Positions 24,594 through 34,083 are shown, numbered from the stretch's first letter. The stretch is 34,100 nucleotides of DNA from Candidatus Omnitrophota bacterium (GCA_016782485.1 JADHYK010000006.1:1-34100), one strand, 5' to 3'. Translations and numbers: made by a program. The notes: generated by a model from the letters alone, not told the origin.

Positions 24594-25247
24594 TCATGTT
24601 ATCTGGGTCTGTAGTTTTTTAATCAGCTCTTCCGTTTCTTTGATAATGGCCGCGGGCAGGAGCTTTGAGATTTCAATCTCGCGTTTTAATGCTTTCAGCG
24701 TCCCCAGCAGCCTTCTGACGGCGGAAAATTTCTTTTGCTCCCAGGCCTCCTCTGAACTTAGCTCCTTCCTTTGCCTGATCAGGGCGGTTAAATCCCGCTT
24801 TACCTGGCGGACATCCTTACCTTTCTCAAAAATCTCTTTTTTAAAGGCAAGGTAATCGTCATCGCCTAATTCCTTTTTATTCCTGGCCAGCCGCAGGAGG
24901 TCGACGGATTCATAGGTAGGGACTTTGGCGGCATCGGCCGAAGCGGTATACTCCTCTCTTAGGTACTGCGGCTCCTCCTTCTCCAGAAAATAATACGACC
25001 TTAGAAGCTTCATCGCCGTCTCTTTGCGTATGCCTATTTCGCGCCCGGTATATGCCTCAAAGGTTGTATATCCCCACAACTTGTACATTTTATCCTTTAA
25101 TACCGAATAGAGCGCGCGGCCCAGCTCTATCCAGGAGCTCTTAAAGTTTTTGGCGCTCTCCAGGACATGGTAGCGCAATGAACCCTCTTCCATCCCCTGC
25201 ATCTTTTCCTCGATATTCCTTAGAGATTTTGGCTTTGTGCCCTCCAT
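24594..25247 (-). CDS. Conserved hypothetical protein, mostly helical
   Basis: 217-aa uninterrupted ORF in line with neighbours; family not recognised. Confidence 0.6.
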   Translation of the reverse strand: MEGTKPKSLRNIEEKMQGMEEGSLRYHVLESAKNFKSSWIELGRALYSVLKDKMYKLWGYTTFEAYTGREIGIRKETAMKLLRSYYFLEKEEPQYLREEYTASADAAKVPTYESVDLLRLARNKKELGDDDYLAFKKEIFEKGKDVRQVKRDLTALIRQRKELSSEEAWEQKKFSAVRRLLGTLKALKREIEISKLLPAAIIKETEELIKKLQTQIT

Positions 25248-25372
25248 CGCGGCTCTCCCTTTTTATCCTATTTATAAATCTTGAAAAAATTAAGTTTAGC
25301 TGCAATAATTATAGCAGAAACAGCCGGTTTCCAGAAGCAATATTAAACCCCTTTAAGATCCGGGAGGAAGAG

Positions 25373-25786
25373 ATGAAAAAGACACTGCGGTTAATCTTCT
25401 TAATGCTATCCACCCTTGCCTTTATTTTACCCCTATTTGCCTTTGACCTGGGCACAAAAAATTTCTTTGATAATCCCCCTGCGGCAAACCTGGTCTATCC
25501 GGCTAAAGAAGAAGCCCTCCTCGCAGGAAAAGGCTCCCTGGAATTTCAATGGTCTGACGATTGCCCTATCGAAACCGAAGGTTACGAATTCAGGCTCTAT
25601 AACGGCTATGGAATGAATGATGCAGTCTTGATTGCTAAAGAGAACCTGCCCGGCGGCACAACTGCGCTGAAAATAAACGCCGATAAATTCGAGGACGGCT
25701 CAACTTACACCTGGTCAGTAAAACGTATCGCTAACGGCGGCCGTAAAAGCGATCCCGCCTATAACTCCTTCCGGGTCAAAAAATAA
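25373..25786 (+). CDS. Secreted protein with fibronectin-III-like domain
   Basis: SD GGGAGG then ATG; signal peptide MKKTLRLIFLMLSTLAFILPLFA; LVYPAKEE...LEFQWSDD...TYTWSVKRI. Confidence 0.7.
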   Translation: MKKTLRLIFLMLSTLAFILPLFAFDLGTKNFFDNPPAANLVYPAKEEALLAGKGSLEFQWSDDCPIETEGYEFRLYNGYGMNDAVLIAKENLPGGTTALKINADKFEDGSTYTWSVKRIANGGRKSDPAYNSFRVKK

Positions 25787-25848
25787 CCCTCTCGTCTATA
25801 GGTTTCACTAATTATATCATAAATATCAAAAATAGAATTGTTTTTATA

Positions 25849-28758
25849 TTATCGGTCGGTGGCAGAGGGGCAGATTTGGGCGTAGGCGCAGTAGCGGCAG
25901 GCCATATAGGCGGGGGTGGCCTGGAAATTCCGGCTGCGGATACCGTCGGCAACTATCTTGATCTTCTCTCGTACCTCTTCTAAATATTTTTCTGTTACCT
26001 TGGCGCTGCCGATAATCCCGGACTCCAGGAAATATAACTCCACGCGTTTGGGCAGCTGCTTAAATATATTCTTATAAGCCAGCGCATAAAGCAAAAGCTG
26101 CATACTTTCCTTTACGCGCTTATCCGCATCCTTTTGCGTCTTAATCTGGGAGGTCTTAAAATCCATAATTACCGCCTGGTCCTCTTCTTTATCCACCCGG
26201 TCGAACCTGCCGGTAATCTTGTTGCCGTCGAGCATAAAGGAAAACGGCTCTTCGATAAAGTGGGGATGGGAGCCGCGTTTTTCTTCCGCTGCGAAAAATC
26301 TGATTAACGCCTCTTCCCCTGTGCGCAGGCGCTCCTCCTGGTGTGCCAGGCCCAGAAAACCCTGCGGGTCAAAGCTTGCCCTGAAGGCGTTCAATAGATC
26401 GGCCAGCTCTATCTTTTTACCGGCCTTTTTATATTCAAAATACTTTCCCACTGCCTCATGCATTGCCCGGCCGTAAATAACGGTGTGGTGCTCCATAATC
26501 GGCACGCGCAAGATATTCACATATTTGTATTTTAAAGGGCAGGTCAGGTAGTCATCGATATGGTAATAACTCAAGGCCACCGGTTTTGTTTCGGGGATCT
26601 TTGCGGGTTTTTGTAGGCTCGGCTCCTTTTGCGGGGCAAAGCGTTTTATCGCTTCGATTGCGCTTATCTTTTTCTTCTTTCTTTCCTCTGCCTCTTTTCC
26701 CAGCGCTTCAATTACAAACTGACTCACCCGCTTGAGCCGTTTTCCTCCGTAATCCTCTGCGCTGGTAAGATATAACTCCTCTTTAGCCCGGGTCATCCCC
26801 ACGTAAAAAAGCCGGCGCTCTTCCTGAATATGAAAATCCCCTGAAGGCAATACTTCCTTTATCAAGGCATCCGGCAGCTCTATCGGCTGGCTGCGCCTGG
26901 GCCAGGGAAAACGGCCCTGTACCAGGCTTACCAGAAAGACCACCCTGAACTCCAGCCCTTTGGCCTTGTGGATAGTCAGTACGTTTACCGCATCGCTATC
27001 TTGGTCTGCCTGCACCGTCGCCGGGTCGTCCCCGGCCTCAATCAGAAGATTCAGGTAATTGACAAAGTTGATTACCCGGTCCTCCCTGGCAACAAGTTCG
27101 AAATCCCTGACGATACTAAAGAACCTGGCTAAGTTCTGAATCTTGCTTTCATTTTCCAGGTTCTGCTCTTTAGTGAGTTCTTTTAGGTATCCGGTATCGG
27201 TGAGGAAACTATACAACAGCCGGCCGGTCGTCTCCTGACGGGAGAGTTGCAGGAAATTTCTTAGGTCTTTCAATATTGCTTCTACCTTCTTCCTGAATTC
27301 TGGGCTTACGGCTTCCAGCTCCGGGATCTTATCCAGTTCCTGAAAGACAAGATAAAGCGCTTTATTGCGGCGCCTGGCATAATGGCTGCAAAGGCCAAGC
27401 TGCGCAAGGTCCAGCGCATAGACCTCGCCGCTGACTAAGTAATATAAACTCATGGAATCGGACAGGTTCGCCGCCACGCGCAGGAAATTTATGCAGAGCT
27501 TGACCTCTTCCCGCGAATAAAGCCCCTGGTTGCCGCTGAACTGCCAGGGGATATTCTGCATATTCAGCGACTGCAAAAACCCCTGGGCATCGGAGTTGGA
27601 GCGCACCAGGATTGCAAAATCGCTGTATTTGAATTTTTCCGAAGCAGCCTTCTCTTTGATAATCTGGGCTACCTTATCCGCCTCTGTGGAGTAGCTGTCA
27701 AAATGCAGGTGCTGCGGGGGCGCACCTGTTTTATTCAGGCCGATCAGCCTCTTATTGATATTGGCCTTGACCTCAAAGCGTTCGGGGTTATTCTGCTGAA
27801 TCAGGCGGTATGCGCCGTCAAGAATGGGCTGGGTGGAGCGGTAATTCTGAACAATGCTTATCTTTTTGGCATCAGGGAAATCCCGGATAAAATTTAAAAG
27901 ATTTGAATAGGCGGCGCCCCGGAAGCGATAGACACATTGGTCATCATCTCCTGCGACAGTAATATTATGGTGCTGACCAGCCAAGAGTTTTGCCAGTTGA
28001 TATTGTGCGAAGTTGGTATCCTGAAATTCATCTACTAAAATATATTTGAACTGCCTGCGGTAATTTTGCAATATCAAAGGGTGCCTGCGCAACAGATTTA
28101 AGGCCAGATAGAACTGGTTGCCGAAATCCAGCACCCCTTCACGCTGGAGCAACTCCTGATATTTAGCATAGGCTGCTGCCACTTCCGTTAAAATCATCGC
28201 CTGCTCCTGTTGCGCTTCATCAGCAGGAGCCTCTTTTGCCTTCATAGCGCAATCCCGGGCATAGTTGATATACTCCTGCGGTGAGATGTCCTCATCTTTT
28301 GCGCGGCTGAATAAGGAAATCAGGGCTTCGATAAAACGGGTGGGTTCTGATAAGGGACGGAAGTAATTAAGGGGGAATTCAAAGAGATACTCGCGTACGA
28401 AGACCGCTGATTCCGAACGCGAAAGCACCTTAAAATCAGGGTTAAGCCCGGCTGCCAGGGCATTCTCGCGTAATAACCTGTCACCGAAGGCGTGAAAGGT
28501 AGAGATCCAGATATCCGTATAACCGTAAGGCAGGAGAATATCGACGCGCTCCTGCATTTCGTTAGCCGCCTTATCGGTAAAGGTAAGCGCTAAAATTTCC
28601 TCTGTTTTAGCCAGGCCTGCGGACAATAGCCAGGCAATCCTGCGGGTGATCACCGTGGTCTTACCCGTACCGGCACCGGCAATAATCAGCAGCGGCCCTT
28701 GTTTATGCGTAACCGCTTCCGCCTGCTGCTTATTTAACCCCTCTAATATCCTGTCCAT
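25849..28758 (-). CDS. UvrD/PcrA-family helicase with C-terminal PD-(D/E)XK nuclease domain
   Basis: LLIIAGAGTGKTTVITRRIAWLL, VDEFQDTN, VLTIHKAKGLEF, RLFYVGMTRAKEELYLT; GRFDRVDKEEDQAVIMDFKTS and Cys set CPLKY...CRYCAYAQIC. Confidence 0.92.
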   Translation of the reverse strand: MDRILEGLNKQQAEAVTHKQGPLLIIAGAGTGKTTVITRRIAWLLSAGLAKTEEILALTFTDKAANEMQERVDILLPYGYTDIWISTFHAFGDRLLRENALAAGLNPDFKVLSRSESAVFVREYLFEFPLNYFRPLSEPTRFIEALISLFSRAKDEDISPQEYINYARDCAMKAKEAPADEAQQEQAMILTEVAAAYAKYQELLQREGVLDFGNQFYLALNLLRRHPLILQNYRRQFKYILVDEFQDTNFAQYQLAKLLAGQHHNITVAGDDDQCVYRFRGAAYSNLLNFIRDFPDAKKISIVQNYRSTQPILDGAYRLIQQNNPERFEVKANINKRLIGLNKTGAPPQHLHFDSYSTEADKVAQIIKEKAASEKFKYSDFAILVRSNSDAQGFLQSLNMQNIPWQFSGNQGLYSREEVKLCINFLRVAANLSDSMSLYYLVSGEVYALDLAQLGLCSHYARRRNKALYLVFQELDKIPELEAVSPEFRKKVEAILKDLRNFLQLSRQETTGRLLYSFLTDTGYLKELTKEQNLENESKIQNLARFFSIVRDFELVAREDRVINFVNYLNLLIEAGDDPATVQADQDSDAVNVLTIHKAKGLEFRVVFLVSLVQGRFPWPRRSQPIELPDALIKEVLPSGDFHIQEERRLFYVGMTRAKEELYLTSAEDYGGKRLKRVSQFVIEALGKEAEERKKKKISAIEAIKRFAPQKEPSLQKPAKIPETKPVALSYYHIDDYLTCPLKYKYVNILRVPIMEHHTVIYGRAMHEAVGKYFEYKKAGKKIELADLLNAFRASFDPQGFLGLAHQEERLRTGEEALIRFFAAEEKRGSHPHFIEEPFSFMLDGNKITGRFDRVDKEEDQAVIMDFKTSQIKTQKDADKRVKESMQLLLYALAYKNIFKQLPKRVELYFLESGIIGSAKVTEKYLEEVREKIKIVADGIRSRNFQATPAYMACRYCAYAQICPSATDR

Positions 28759-28767
28759 CTTATTTCC

Positions 28768-28795
28768 TTGACAATGGCATGTTTTTAGGTATACT
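28768..28795 (+). promoter_or_regulatory. Sigma70-type promoter for rpmB
   Basis: TTGACA-N16-TATACT. Confidence 0.8.
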
Positions 28796-28823
28796 TTAAT
28801 CTCTAAACACGAGGTGATTAATT

Positions 28824-29054
28824 ATGTTAAAGAAATGTGCTATCTGCGATAAAGGTGCGCTTACCGGAAAAGTGGTGACGCGTAAAGGTATGGCGAAGAG
28901 CAAGGGCGGCACCGGCAGCAAAATCAGCCGCTGGACCAAGCGTAAATTCATGCCCAACCTGCAAAGGATGCGTATCCTAATCAAAGGCCATCCTGCCAGA
29001 GTGTATGTATGCACCAAATGCATTAAAAAAGGCGCTCTCCAGAGAGCTATCTGA
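28824..29054 (+). CDS. rpmB: Ribosomal protein L28 (four-cysteine form)
   Basis: MLKKCAICDKGALTGK...NLQRMRI...VYVCTKCIKKG; SD GAGGTGA. Confidence 0.95.
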   Translation: MLKKCAICDKGALTGKVVTRKGMAKSKGGTGSKISRWTKRKFMPNLQRMRILIKGHPARVYVCTKCIKKGALQRAI

Positions 29055-30735
29055 AAATTATATCCCTGGCCTCCAGAAGAAGCGAAGTCTCTCCCAGCCA
29101 GGAATCCATTCTCGGGCTATACACCAGATCAAAACACTCTGCCGCCTCAAGGCTGGACTTAAAACTGCCCATCCCAAAGCCGATTGCCTGATAGGTATTA
29201 TCGGTATCGGTAACCCAGAACTTCAGCGTGTCCCTGCTTAATACCTGCGGCTGCCCCTTTAATTTAAGGTTCCTGGTATAGAACAGCGGTTCGGGGTTAC
29301 CCTTGCCAAAAGGCTCCAGAGCTTCCAATTGCCGGATCGCCTCTTCATTCAACTCTGATAAAGACAGCTCCATATCTATCTCTAAACTGGGCAAGAGGTC
29401 TTCTAAAGTCAGCTTCTCTTTTGCCAGACGGTTAATGCTCTCCTTAAAATCATTGATATTATCCCGCGTAACCACCAACCCCACGGCATGGCTGTGCCCG
29501 CCAAAGGCATTCAAGAACTTGCGGCACCCGCGCAGGGCATTAAGAAGATGGAAGCTCTTTATCGAGCGTCCGGAACCCCGGCACAACTCTTCATTCAAAG
29601 AGATAACAATTGCCGGCCGGTAATACCTGTCCGCAAGCTTTGACGCCACTATCCCTAAAACTCCGTGATGCCAGTCCTCCTTGGCCACCACGATAACCTT
29701 ATGCTCGCCAAACTTAAAATCCCGGTCGATTAACTCCTGCGCCTCCTCTAAAATTTTATTCTCTACCTTCTGGCGCTGGCGGTTATGCCCCTCGATGACC
29801 TTGGCGAGCCTCCCCGCCTCTTCTTCAGTCCGGCTCAATAATAATTTTAAAGAGGTCTCGGCAGTATCCATGCGGCCGCTGGCATTTATGCGCGGGCTGA
29901 GTATAAAACTTACATAGGTAGAGTTAAACTTACGGTTCTTGATGCCGGCATTATCTATGAGCACCCTTAACCCGGCCCTGCTGGTCTGCGCCATCCTGGA
30001 TAAACCCTCTTTGGCAATGATACGGTTCTCTCCGGTCAACGGGACGCTGTCGGCAATCGTACCCAGGGAAACTAAATCCAGCTCCTCCAGTAATTGCGAG
30101 CCGCTGAGTGCCTGGCAGAGTTTATAGGCCACCCCCACCCCGGCTAACTCCCGGTATTTATAACCGCTGGACTCTTCTTTGGGATTGATGATTGCTTCTG
30201 CCGCAGGCAATCTTGCGCAGGAGGGTTCATGGTGGTCGGTGATTATGGTATCTATGCCGTTACGTTTTAATTCCACGATCTCTTTATGGTTGCTGGTGCC
30301 GCAGTCAGCGGTGATCAAAAGTTTTATCTCCTGGCTGCGGCAAAGCTGGGTTATATTTTTACTTAAGCCATAGCCCTCCTTTACCCGGTGCGGCAGATAA
30401 TGCAGGCTTTCGATTCCTATCTTATGCAGGGTCTCTTTAAGCAGGGCGATGCTCGTCACTCCGTCAGTATCGTAATCCCCGAAGAGCATCACCCGTTCCT
30501 TATCCAGGCGGGCTTTTTTAATCCGCGCCACCGCCTTGGGCATCTGCCTGAATAAAAAGGGGTCGTGGAAGTTGCTGATGGTTACGTGTAAAAATCTTTC
30601 CGCTTTGGCAGGGGTATTTATTCCTCGGTTAATCAATACCTGTGCTAATATCCCGGAGATACCCAGCTCTTTACTTAAAGTATCCTGAAGCTGGCGGTGA
30701 GGGCGGGCAATCTTTAGAATTTTATGAGGGGACAT
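29047..30735 (-). CDS. recJ: Single-stranded-DNA-specific exonuclease RecJ
   Basis: FGDYDTDGVTSIALL, ADCGTSNHKEI, TDHHEP, SGRMDTAETSLKLLL, GGHSHAVGL. Confidence 0.95.
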   Translation of the reverse strand: MSPHKILKIARPHRQLQDTLSKELGISGILAQVLINRGINTPAKAERFLHVTISNFHDPFLFRQMPKAVARIKKARLDKERVMLFGDYDTDGVTSIALLKETLHKIGIESLHYLPHRVKEGYGLSKNITQLCRSQEIKLLITADCGTSNHKEIVELKRNGIDTIITDHHEPSCARLPAAEAIINPKEESSGYKYRELAGVGVAYKLCQALSGSQLLEELDLVSLGTIADSVPLTGENRIIAKEGLSRMAQTSRAGLRVLIDNAGIKNRKFNSTYVSFILSPRINASGRMDTAETSLKLLLSRTEEEAGRLAKVIEGHNRQRQKVENKILEEAQELIDRDFKFGEHKVIVVAKEDWHHGVLGIVASKLADRYYRPAIVISLNEELCRGSGRSIKSFHLLNALRGCRKFLNAFGGHSHAVGLVVTRDNINDFKESINRLAKEKLTLEDLLPSLEIDMELSLSELNEEAIRQLEALEPFGKGNPEPLFYTRNLKLKGQPQVLSRDTLKFWVTDTDNTYQAIGFGMGSFKSSLEAAECFDLVYSPRMDSWLGETSLLLEARDIIFR

Positions 30736-30741
30736 TTAAAA

Positions 30742-30776
30742 AGATCCTTCGCCCGCCTGCGGCGGACTCAGGATAA
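30742..30776 (-). repeat. GAG/CGAA hairpin followed by a T-run; possible terminator between argS and recJ
   Basis: Minus strand ATCCT-GA-GTCCGCC gca GGCGGGC-GA-AGGATCTTTTT. Confidence 0.7.
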
Positions 30777-30780
30777 ATTT

Positions 30781-30823
30781 ACGCATTGAGTTACTCATAC
30801 TATCGTATTCGTAACTCAAGCGT
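30781..30823 (-). repeat. Hairpin with tandem GA/GA loop, homologous to 5080-5127
   Basis: Minus strand ACGC-TTGAGTTAC-GA-ATAC gata GTAT-GA-GTAACTCAA-(T)GCGT. Confidence 0.8.
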
Positions 30824-30827
30824 TCAT

Positions 30828-32465
30828 TTACATTGTTTCGGGTTTGCTTACTCCCAATAAATCCAATCCGGCAGCGATGATAATCCTCACCGCCTCAATC
30901 AGCGCCAGGCGCGCTGCCTCAAGCGCCTGCTCCACTCCCAACACGCGGTGCAGGTCATAAAACTTATGGAAGGCCTCGGCAAGCTCCTGCAGGTAAACCG
31001 TCAGCCTGTAGGGGTCTTCGGTGTTCAGGCAGATATTGAGGATATCGCTGAATTGCAGCGCCTTTTTTACAAGCTGCAGCTCCTCTTTTTCCTTGAGCAG
31101 CGCCAGGCCGCTCTCTTTTTTAAACTTTAGCGTGCTGTTGCGCAGGATACTGCAGATTCTGGCGTGGGCATATTGAACATAATAAACCGGGTTTTCCGAA
31201 CTCTGCTTTCTAGCAACGTCCAGGTCAAAGTCCAGGTGGCTGGAGGTGCGGCGCATCAGGAAAAAGAACCGCGCGGCATCCCTACCCACCTCATCCAGCA
31301 CCTCTCTTAAGGTGATGTACTGGCCTTTACGCGTGGACATATGCAGGGGCTTGCCCTCCTTGGAGATGGTAGCCAGCTGAACGATGATAATGGAGAGGCT
31401 CTTTGCGGGGTGGCCTAATGCCTCTACCGCCGCCTCAAGCCTCTTGATATAACCGTGATGGTCAGGCCCCCAGATATTAATCAGGCGTTCAAAGTCCCGG
31501 CCGTATTTGTCGCGGTGATAGGCGATATCCGGGGCAAGATAGGTATAATTACCGTCGCTTTTTCTTACCACCCGGTCTTTATCGTCCCCGAACTGCGTGG
31601 ACTTAAACCAGAGCGCGCCCCCCTCTTCGTATAAAAACCCCTTCTTATCCAGGTACTCCAGCGCCTTCTCGATCTTGCCGCTCTTTGCCAATGCCTTCTG
31701 GGAAAACCAGGAGTCGAAACTGACCCCGAAATCATCCAGCTCCTTCCTGATGATCTTGAGGATATATCCGGCGGCAAAATCCCCTAACCCCTGCCGGTTA
31801 TGCGCCGGCCCCTGCGCCTCCTTTGCGATATCGTAAATGTATTCGCCCTGATAATAGTTATCGGGAAACTCTAATCTTTCTCCGGCAAGCTCTCTTATCC
31901 TTAACTCTACGGACTCGCCCAGTATATTAATCTGATTTCCCTCATCATTCAGATAATACTCCCTTTTAACCTTAAAGCCCATGAATCCGAATATATTTGC
32001 CAGGACATCCCCTGCCGCAGCCTGCCGGGCATGTGCCACTGATAAAGGCCCGGTGGGGTTTGCGCTCACAAACTCTATCAATACCCCCTTGCCCCTGCCC
32101 AGCTCCGATTTCAAACAATCGCCGCCTGATCTGATTACATCAGAGAGGCGTTCATAAAAATATTTATCCTCAAGGTAAAAATTGATAAAACCCTGCCCCT
32201 CGCACTTAATCTCCCTGACATAACCGCCTGCAGGGCTGTCTTTCAAAAACTTTTTTATCGTTTCGATAATGCTAGAGGCGATCTCGCGCGGGGATTTATT
32301 GAGGGTTTTACTTAACTGCAGGGCAATACTGGTGGTAAGGTCGCCGAAGCGGCTGTCGGTGGGTAAATCCAGGTAGAGCCCCCCGAAGGCAGACTCATCG
32401 AGCGTGAATCCCCTTGCGGAGCTTTTTATTGCCGATATAAGCGTATCCTGGATATTGTTCTTCAA
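30828..32465 (-). CDS. argS: Arginyl-tRNA synthetase
   Basis: IEFVSANPTGPLSVAHARQAAAGDVLANI, KMSTRKG-like HMSTRKGQYITL, DALR-type C-terminus. Confidence 0.96.
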   Translation of the reverse strand: MKNNIQDTLISAIKSSARGFTLDESAFGGLYLDLPTDSRFGDLTTSIALQLSKTLNKSPREIASSIIETIKKFLKDSPAGGYVREIKCEGQGFINFYLEDKYFYERLSDVIRSGGDCLKSELGRGKGVLIEFVSANPTGPLSVAHARQAAAGDVLANIFGFMGFKVKREYYLNDEGNQINILGESVELRIRELAGERLEFPDNYYQGEYIYDIAKEAQGPAHNRQGLGDFAAGYILKIIRKELDDFGVSFDSWFSQKALAKSGKIEKALEYLDKKGFLYEEGGALWFKSTQFGDDKDRVVRKSDGNYTYLAPDIAYHRDKYGRDFERLINIWGPDHHGYIKRLEAAVEALGHPAKSLSIIIVQLATISKEGKPLHMSTRKGQYITLREVLDEVGRDAARFFFLMRRTSSHLDFDLDVARKQSSENPVYYVQYAHARICSILRNSTLKFKKESGLALLKEKEELQLVKKALQFSDILNICLNTEDPYRLTVYLQELAEAFHKFYDLHRVLGVEQALEAARLALIEAVRIIIAAGLDLLGVSKPETM

Positions 32466-32812
32466 GGGGTGGAAACTCTGACTCTTTTTGCATCATGCCA
32501 GAGGCGCTCCAAAGAATAAAACTCTCTCATCGGTTTATAAAAGACGTGCGCTACGGCGGAAACGAAATCCAAGACTACCCAACCTGATTCATCGTTAGGC
32601 AGCACCTTTGAGAGAGGTTTTATCCCTTGGCTGTCTAAGGCCTCTTGTATGCCCTGCGCGATTGCGTTGACCTGCCGGAGGGAAGAGCCGCTGCTAATGA
32701 CGAAATAGTCGCAGAAGGCCGAAACCTTGCGCATATCGAGTATGATTACCCTTTGCGCCTTCTTGCTCTTTGCCGCAGCAGCAATGCGTTGTGCTGTTTT
32801 TTTTGTTTCTAT
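32462..32812 (-). CDS. rsfS: Ribosomal silencing factor RsfS, probable non-canonical AUA start
   Basis: (I)ETKKTAQRIAAAAKSKKAQRVIILDMRKVSAFCDYFVISSGSS...GWVVLDFVSAVAHVFYKPMREFYSLERLWHDA. Frame is open to a TAA just upstream of SD CAGGAG; no ATG/GTG/TTG before 32734. Confidence 0.8.
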   Translation of the reverse strand: METKKTAQRIAAAAKSKKAQRVIILDMRKVSAFCDYFVISSGSSLRQVNAIAQGIQEALDSQGIKPLSKVLPNDESGWVVLDFVSAVAHVFYKPMREFYSLERLWHDAKRVRVSTP

Positions 32813-32827
32813 TAGATACTCCTGTGC

Positions 32828-32977
32828 TTATTTTGTTCCCAGAATCTTGTACATTCCGGTCCCGCAATCAGGGCATTTTCCCTTTACTGCCAGGCGGCCG
32901 TTCTTCATCGTAACCTTCTGCGTGTCCTTCATATCCTTTTTGCCTTTGCATTTGACGCAATAACCTGTCTCTGCCAT
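32828..32977 (-). CDS. 49-aa DUF5679-like four-cysteine protein
   Basis: MAETGYCVKCKGKKDMKDTQKVTMKNGRLAVKGKCPDCGTGMYKILGTK*; SD AAGGAGG. Too short for the ORF track. Confidence 0.85.
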   Translation of the reverse strand: MAETGYCVKCKGKKDMKDTQKVTMKNGRLAVKGKCPDCGTGMYKILGTK

Positions 32978-33031
32978 GCCACTCCTCCTTGGTTAAATAA
33001 GACGAACACAAACCATCCTTCTTAATTTCCT

Positions 33032-33060
33032 ATTATACACACAAAGGCCGAAGCGGTCAA
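33032..33060 (-). promoter_or_regulatory. Sigma70-type promoter for the DUF5679-rsfS-argS-recJ block
   Basis: Minus strand TTGACC-N17-TATAAT. Confidence 0.75.
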
Positions 33061-33063
33061 AGT

Positions 33064-34083
33064 TTATTTTTTAATCCTCACCGCTCGCTTCTCATCCAGG
33101 TCCCCAACAATCTCCTCAATCAGGTCCTCCAGGGTCACCAGGCCCACCGCCTTTTTATTCTCATCCAGCACGATTGCCATATGGATATTATCCGCCTGGA
33201 ACTTCTTCAATAACTCGTTCACCCGCATGGAGCTGGGGGCATAATAGGCCTCCCGGATAAGGTCAGGCAATAAAAATAACCGCTTATCCTTTAATATATA
33301 AAGCAGGTCCCGCGCATATATTATGCCGATAATATTATCGGTGGTATCTTTATAAACCGGCAGGCGCGCATGCCCCTCTTCAATAAAGATATCCAGCAGC
33401 TGCTCTGAGGTAACGTCGGCGTTTACCGCCACCACCTTCTCCCTGGGCATCATCACCTGGTCTATCCGCTTGTCCGCGAACTCAAAGATACGCTGCAGCA
33501 TCCTGCGCTCTTCATCGGTGACCACCCCTTCTTCCCTGCTGATCTCTATCATCATGCGCAGCTCCTCTTCGGTAATTACCGGAATGCGCTTGCCGGGCTT
33601 AACCCCCGCGGCCTTAAGGATCAGGTTGCTGATTGAGGTAAAGATAAAGATCACCGGGCGGAACAGTTTAATAAAAAACTCCATCAGCGGCGCGGTGAAT
33701 AACGCCACCCTTTCCGGATGCCGGGTAGCCAGCATCTTGGGGGTGATCTCGCAGGCAATTAAGACAAAAAAGCTGGAGACAAAGGTGGCAATGATTACCC
33801 CCCAGCGATAACCTAATAACTCTACGGCTATGCCGGCGATGATGGCGGAGATGGCGATATTTACGAAATCATTGCCGATCAGGATAGCGGCGATAAACTT
33901 ATCGATTTTCTTAAGCAAACGCTGGATGCCCTGGGCGCGCTTGATGCCCTTGGCGATCATATGGCGCAGGCGGATCTTGCTCAGGCCGATTACCGCCGTC
34001 TCTGCGGCGGAAAAGAAAAAGGAGAATACGGCAAGCAATATTATCAACAGCAGTATTACCGGTAAAGAAAATGTGGAGTTCAT
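33064..34083 (-). CDS. CNNM/HlyC/CorC-family (DUF21 + CBS pair) membrane protein
   Basis: FFSAAETAVIGLSKIRLRHM; EEGVVTDEERRMLQRIFEFADKRIDQVMMPREKVV; CBS repeats ending VTLEDLIEEIVGDLDE. Confidence 0.93.
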   Translation of the reverse strand: MNSTFSLPVILLLIILLAVFSFFFSAAETAVIGLSKIRLRHMIAKGIKRAQGIQRLLKKIDKFIAAILIGNDFVNIAISAIIAGIAVELLGYRWGVIIATFVSSFFVLIACEITPKMLATRHPERVALFTAPLMEFFIKLFRPVIFIFTSISNLILKAAGVKPGKRIPVITEEELRMMIEISREEGVVTDEERRMLQRIFEFADKRIDQVMMPREKVVAVNADVTSEQLLDIFIEEGHARLPVYKDTTDNIIGIIYARDLLYILKDKRLFLLPDLIREAYYAPSSMRVNELLKKFQADNIHMAIVLDENKKAVGLVTLEDLIEEIVGDLDEKRAVRIKK

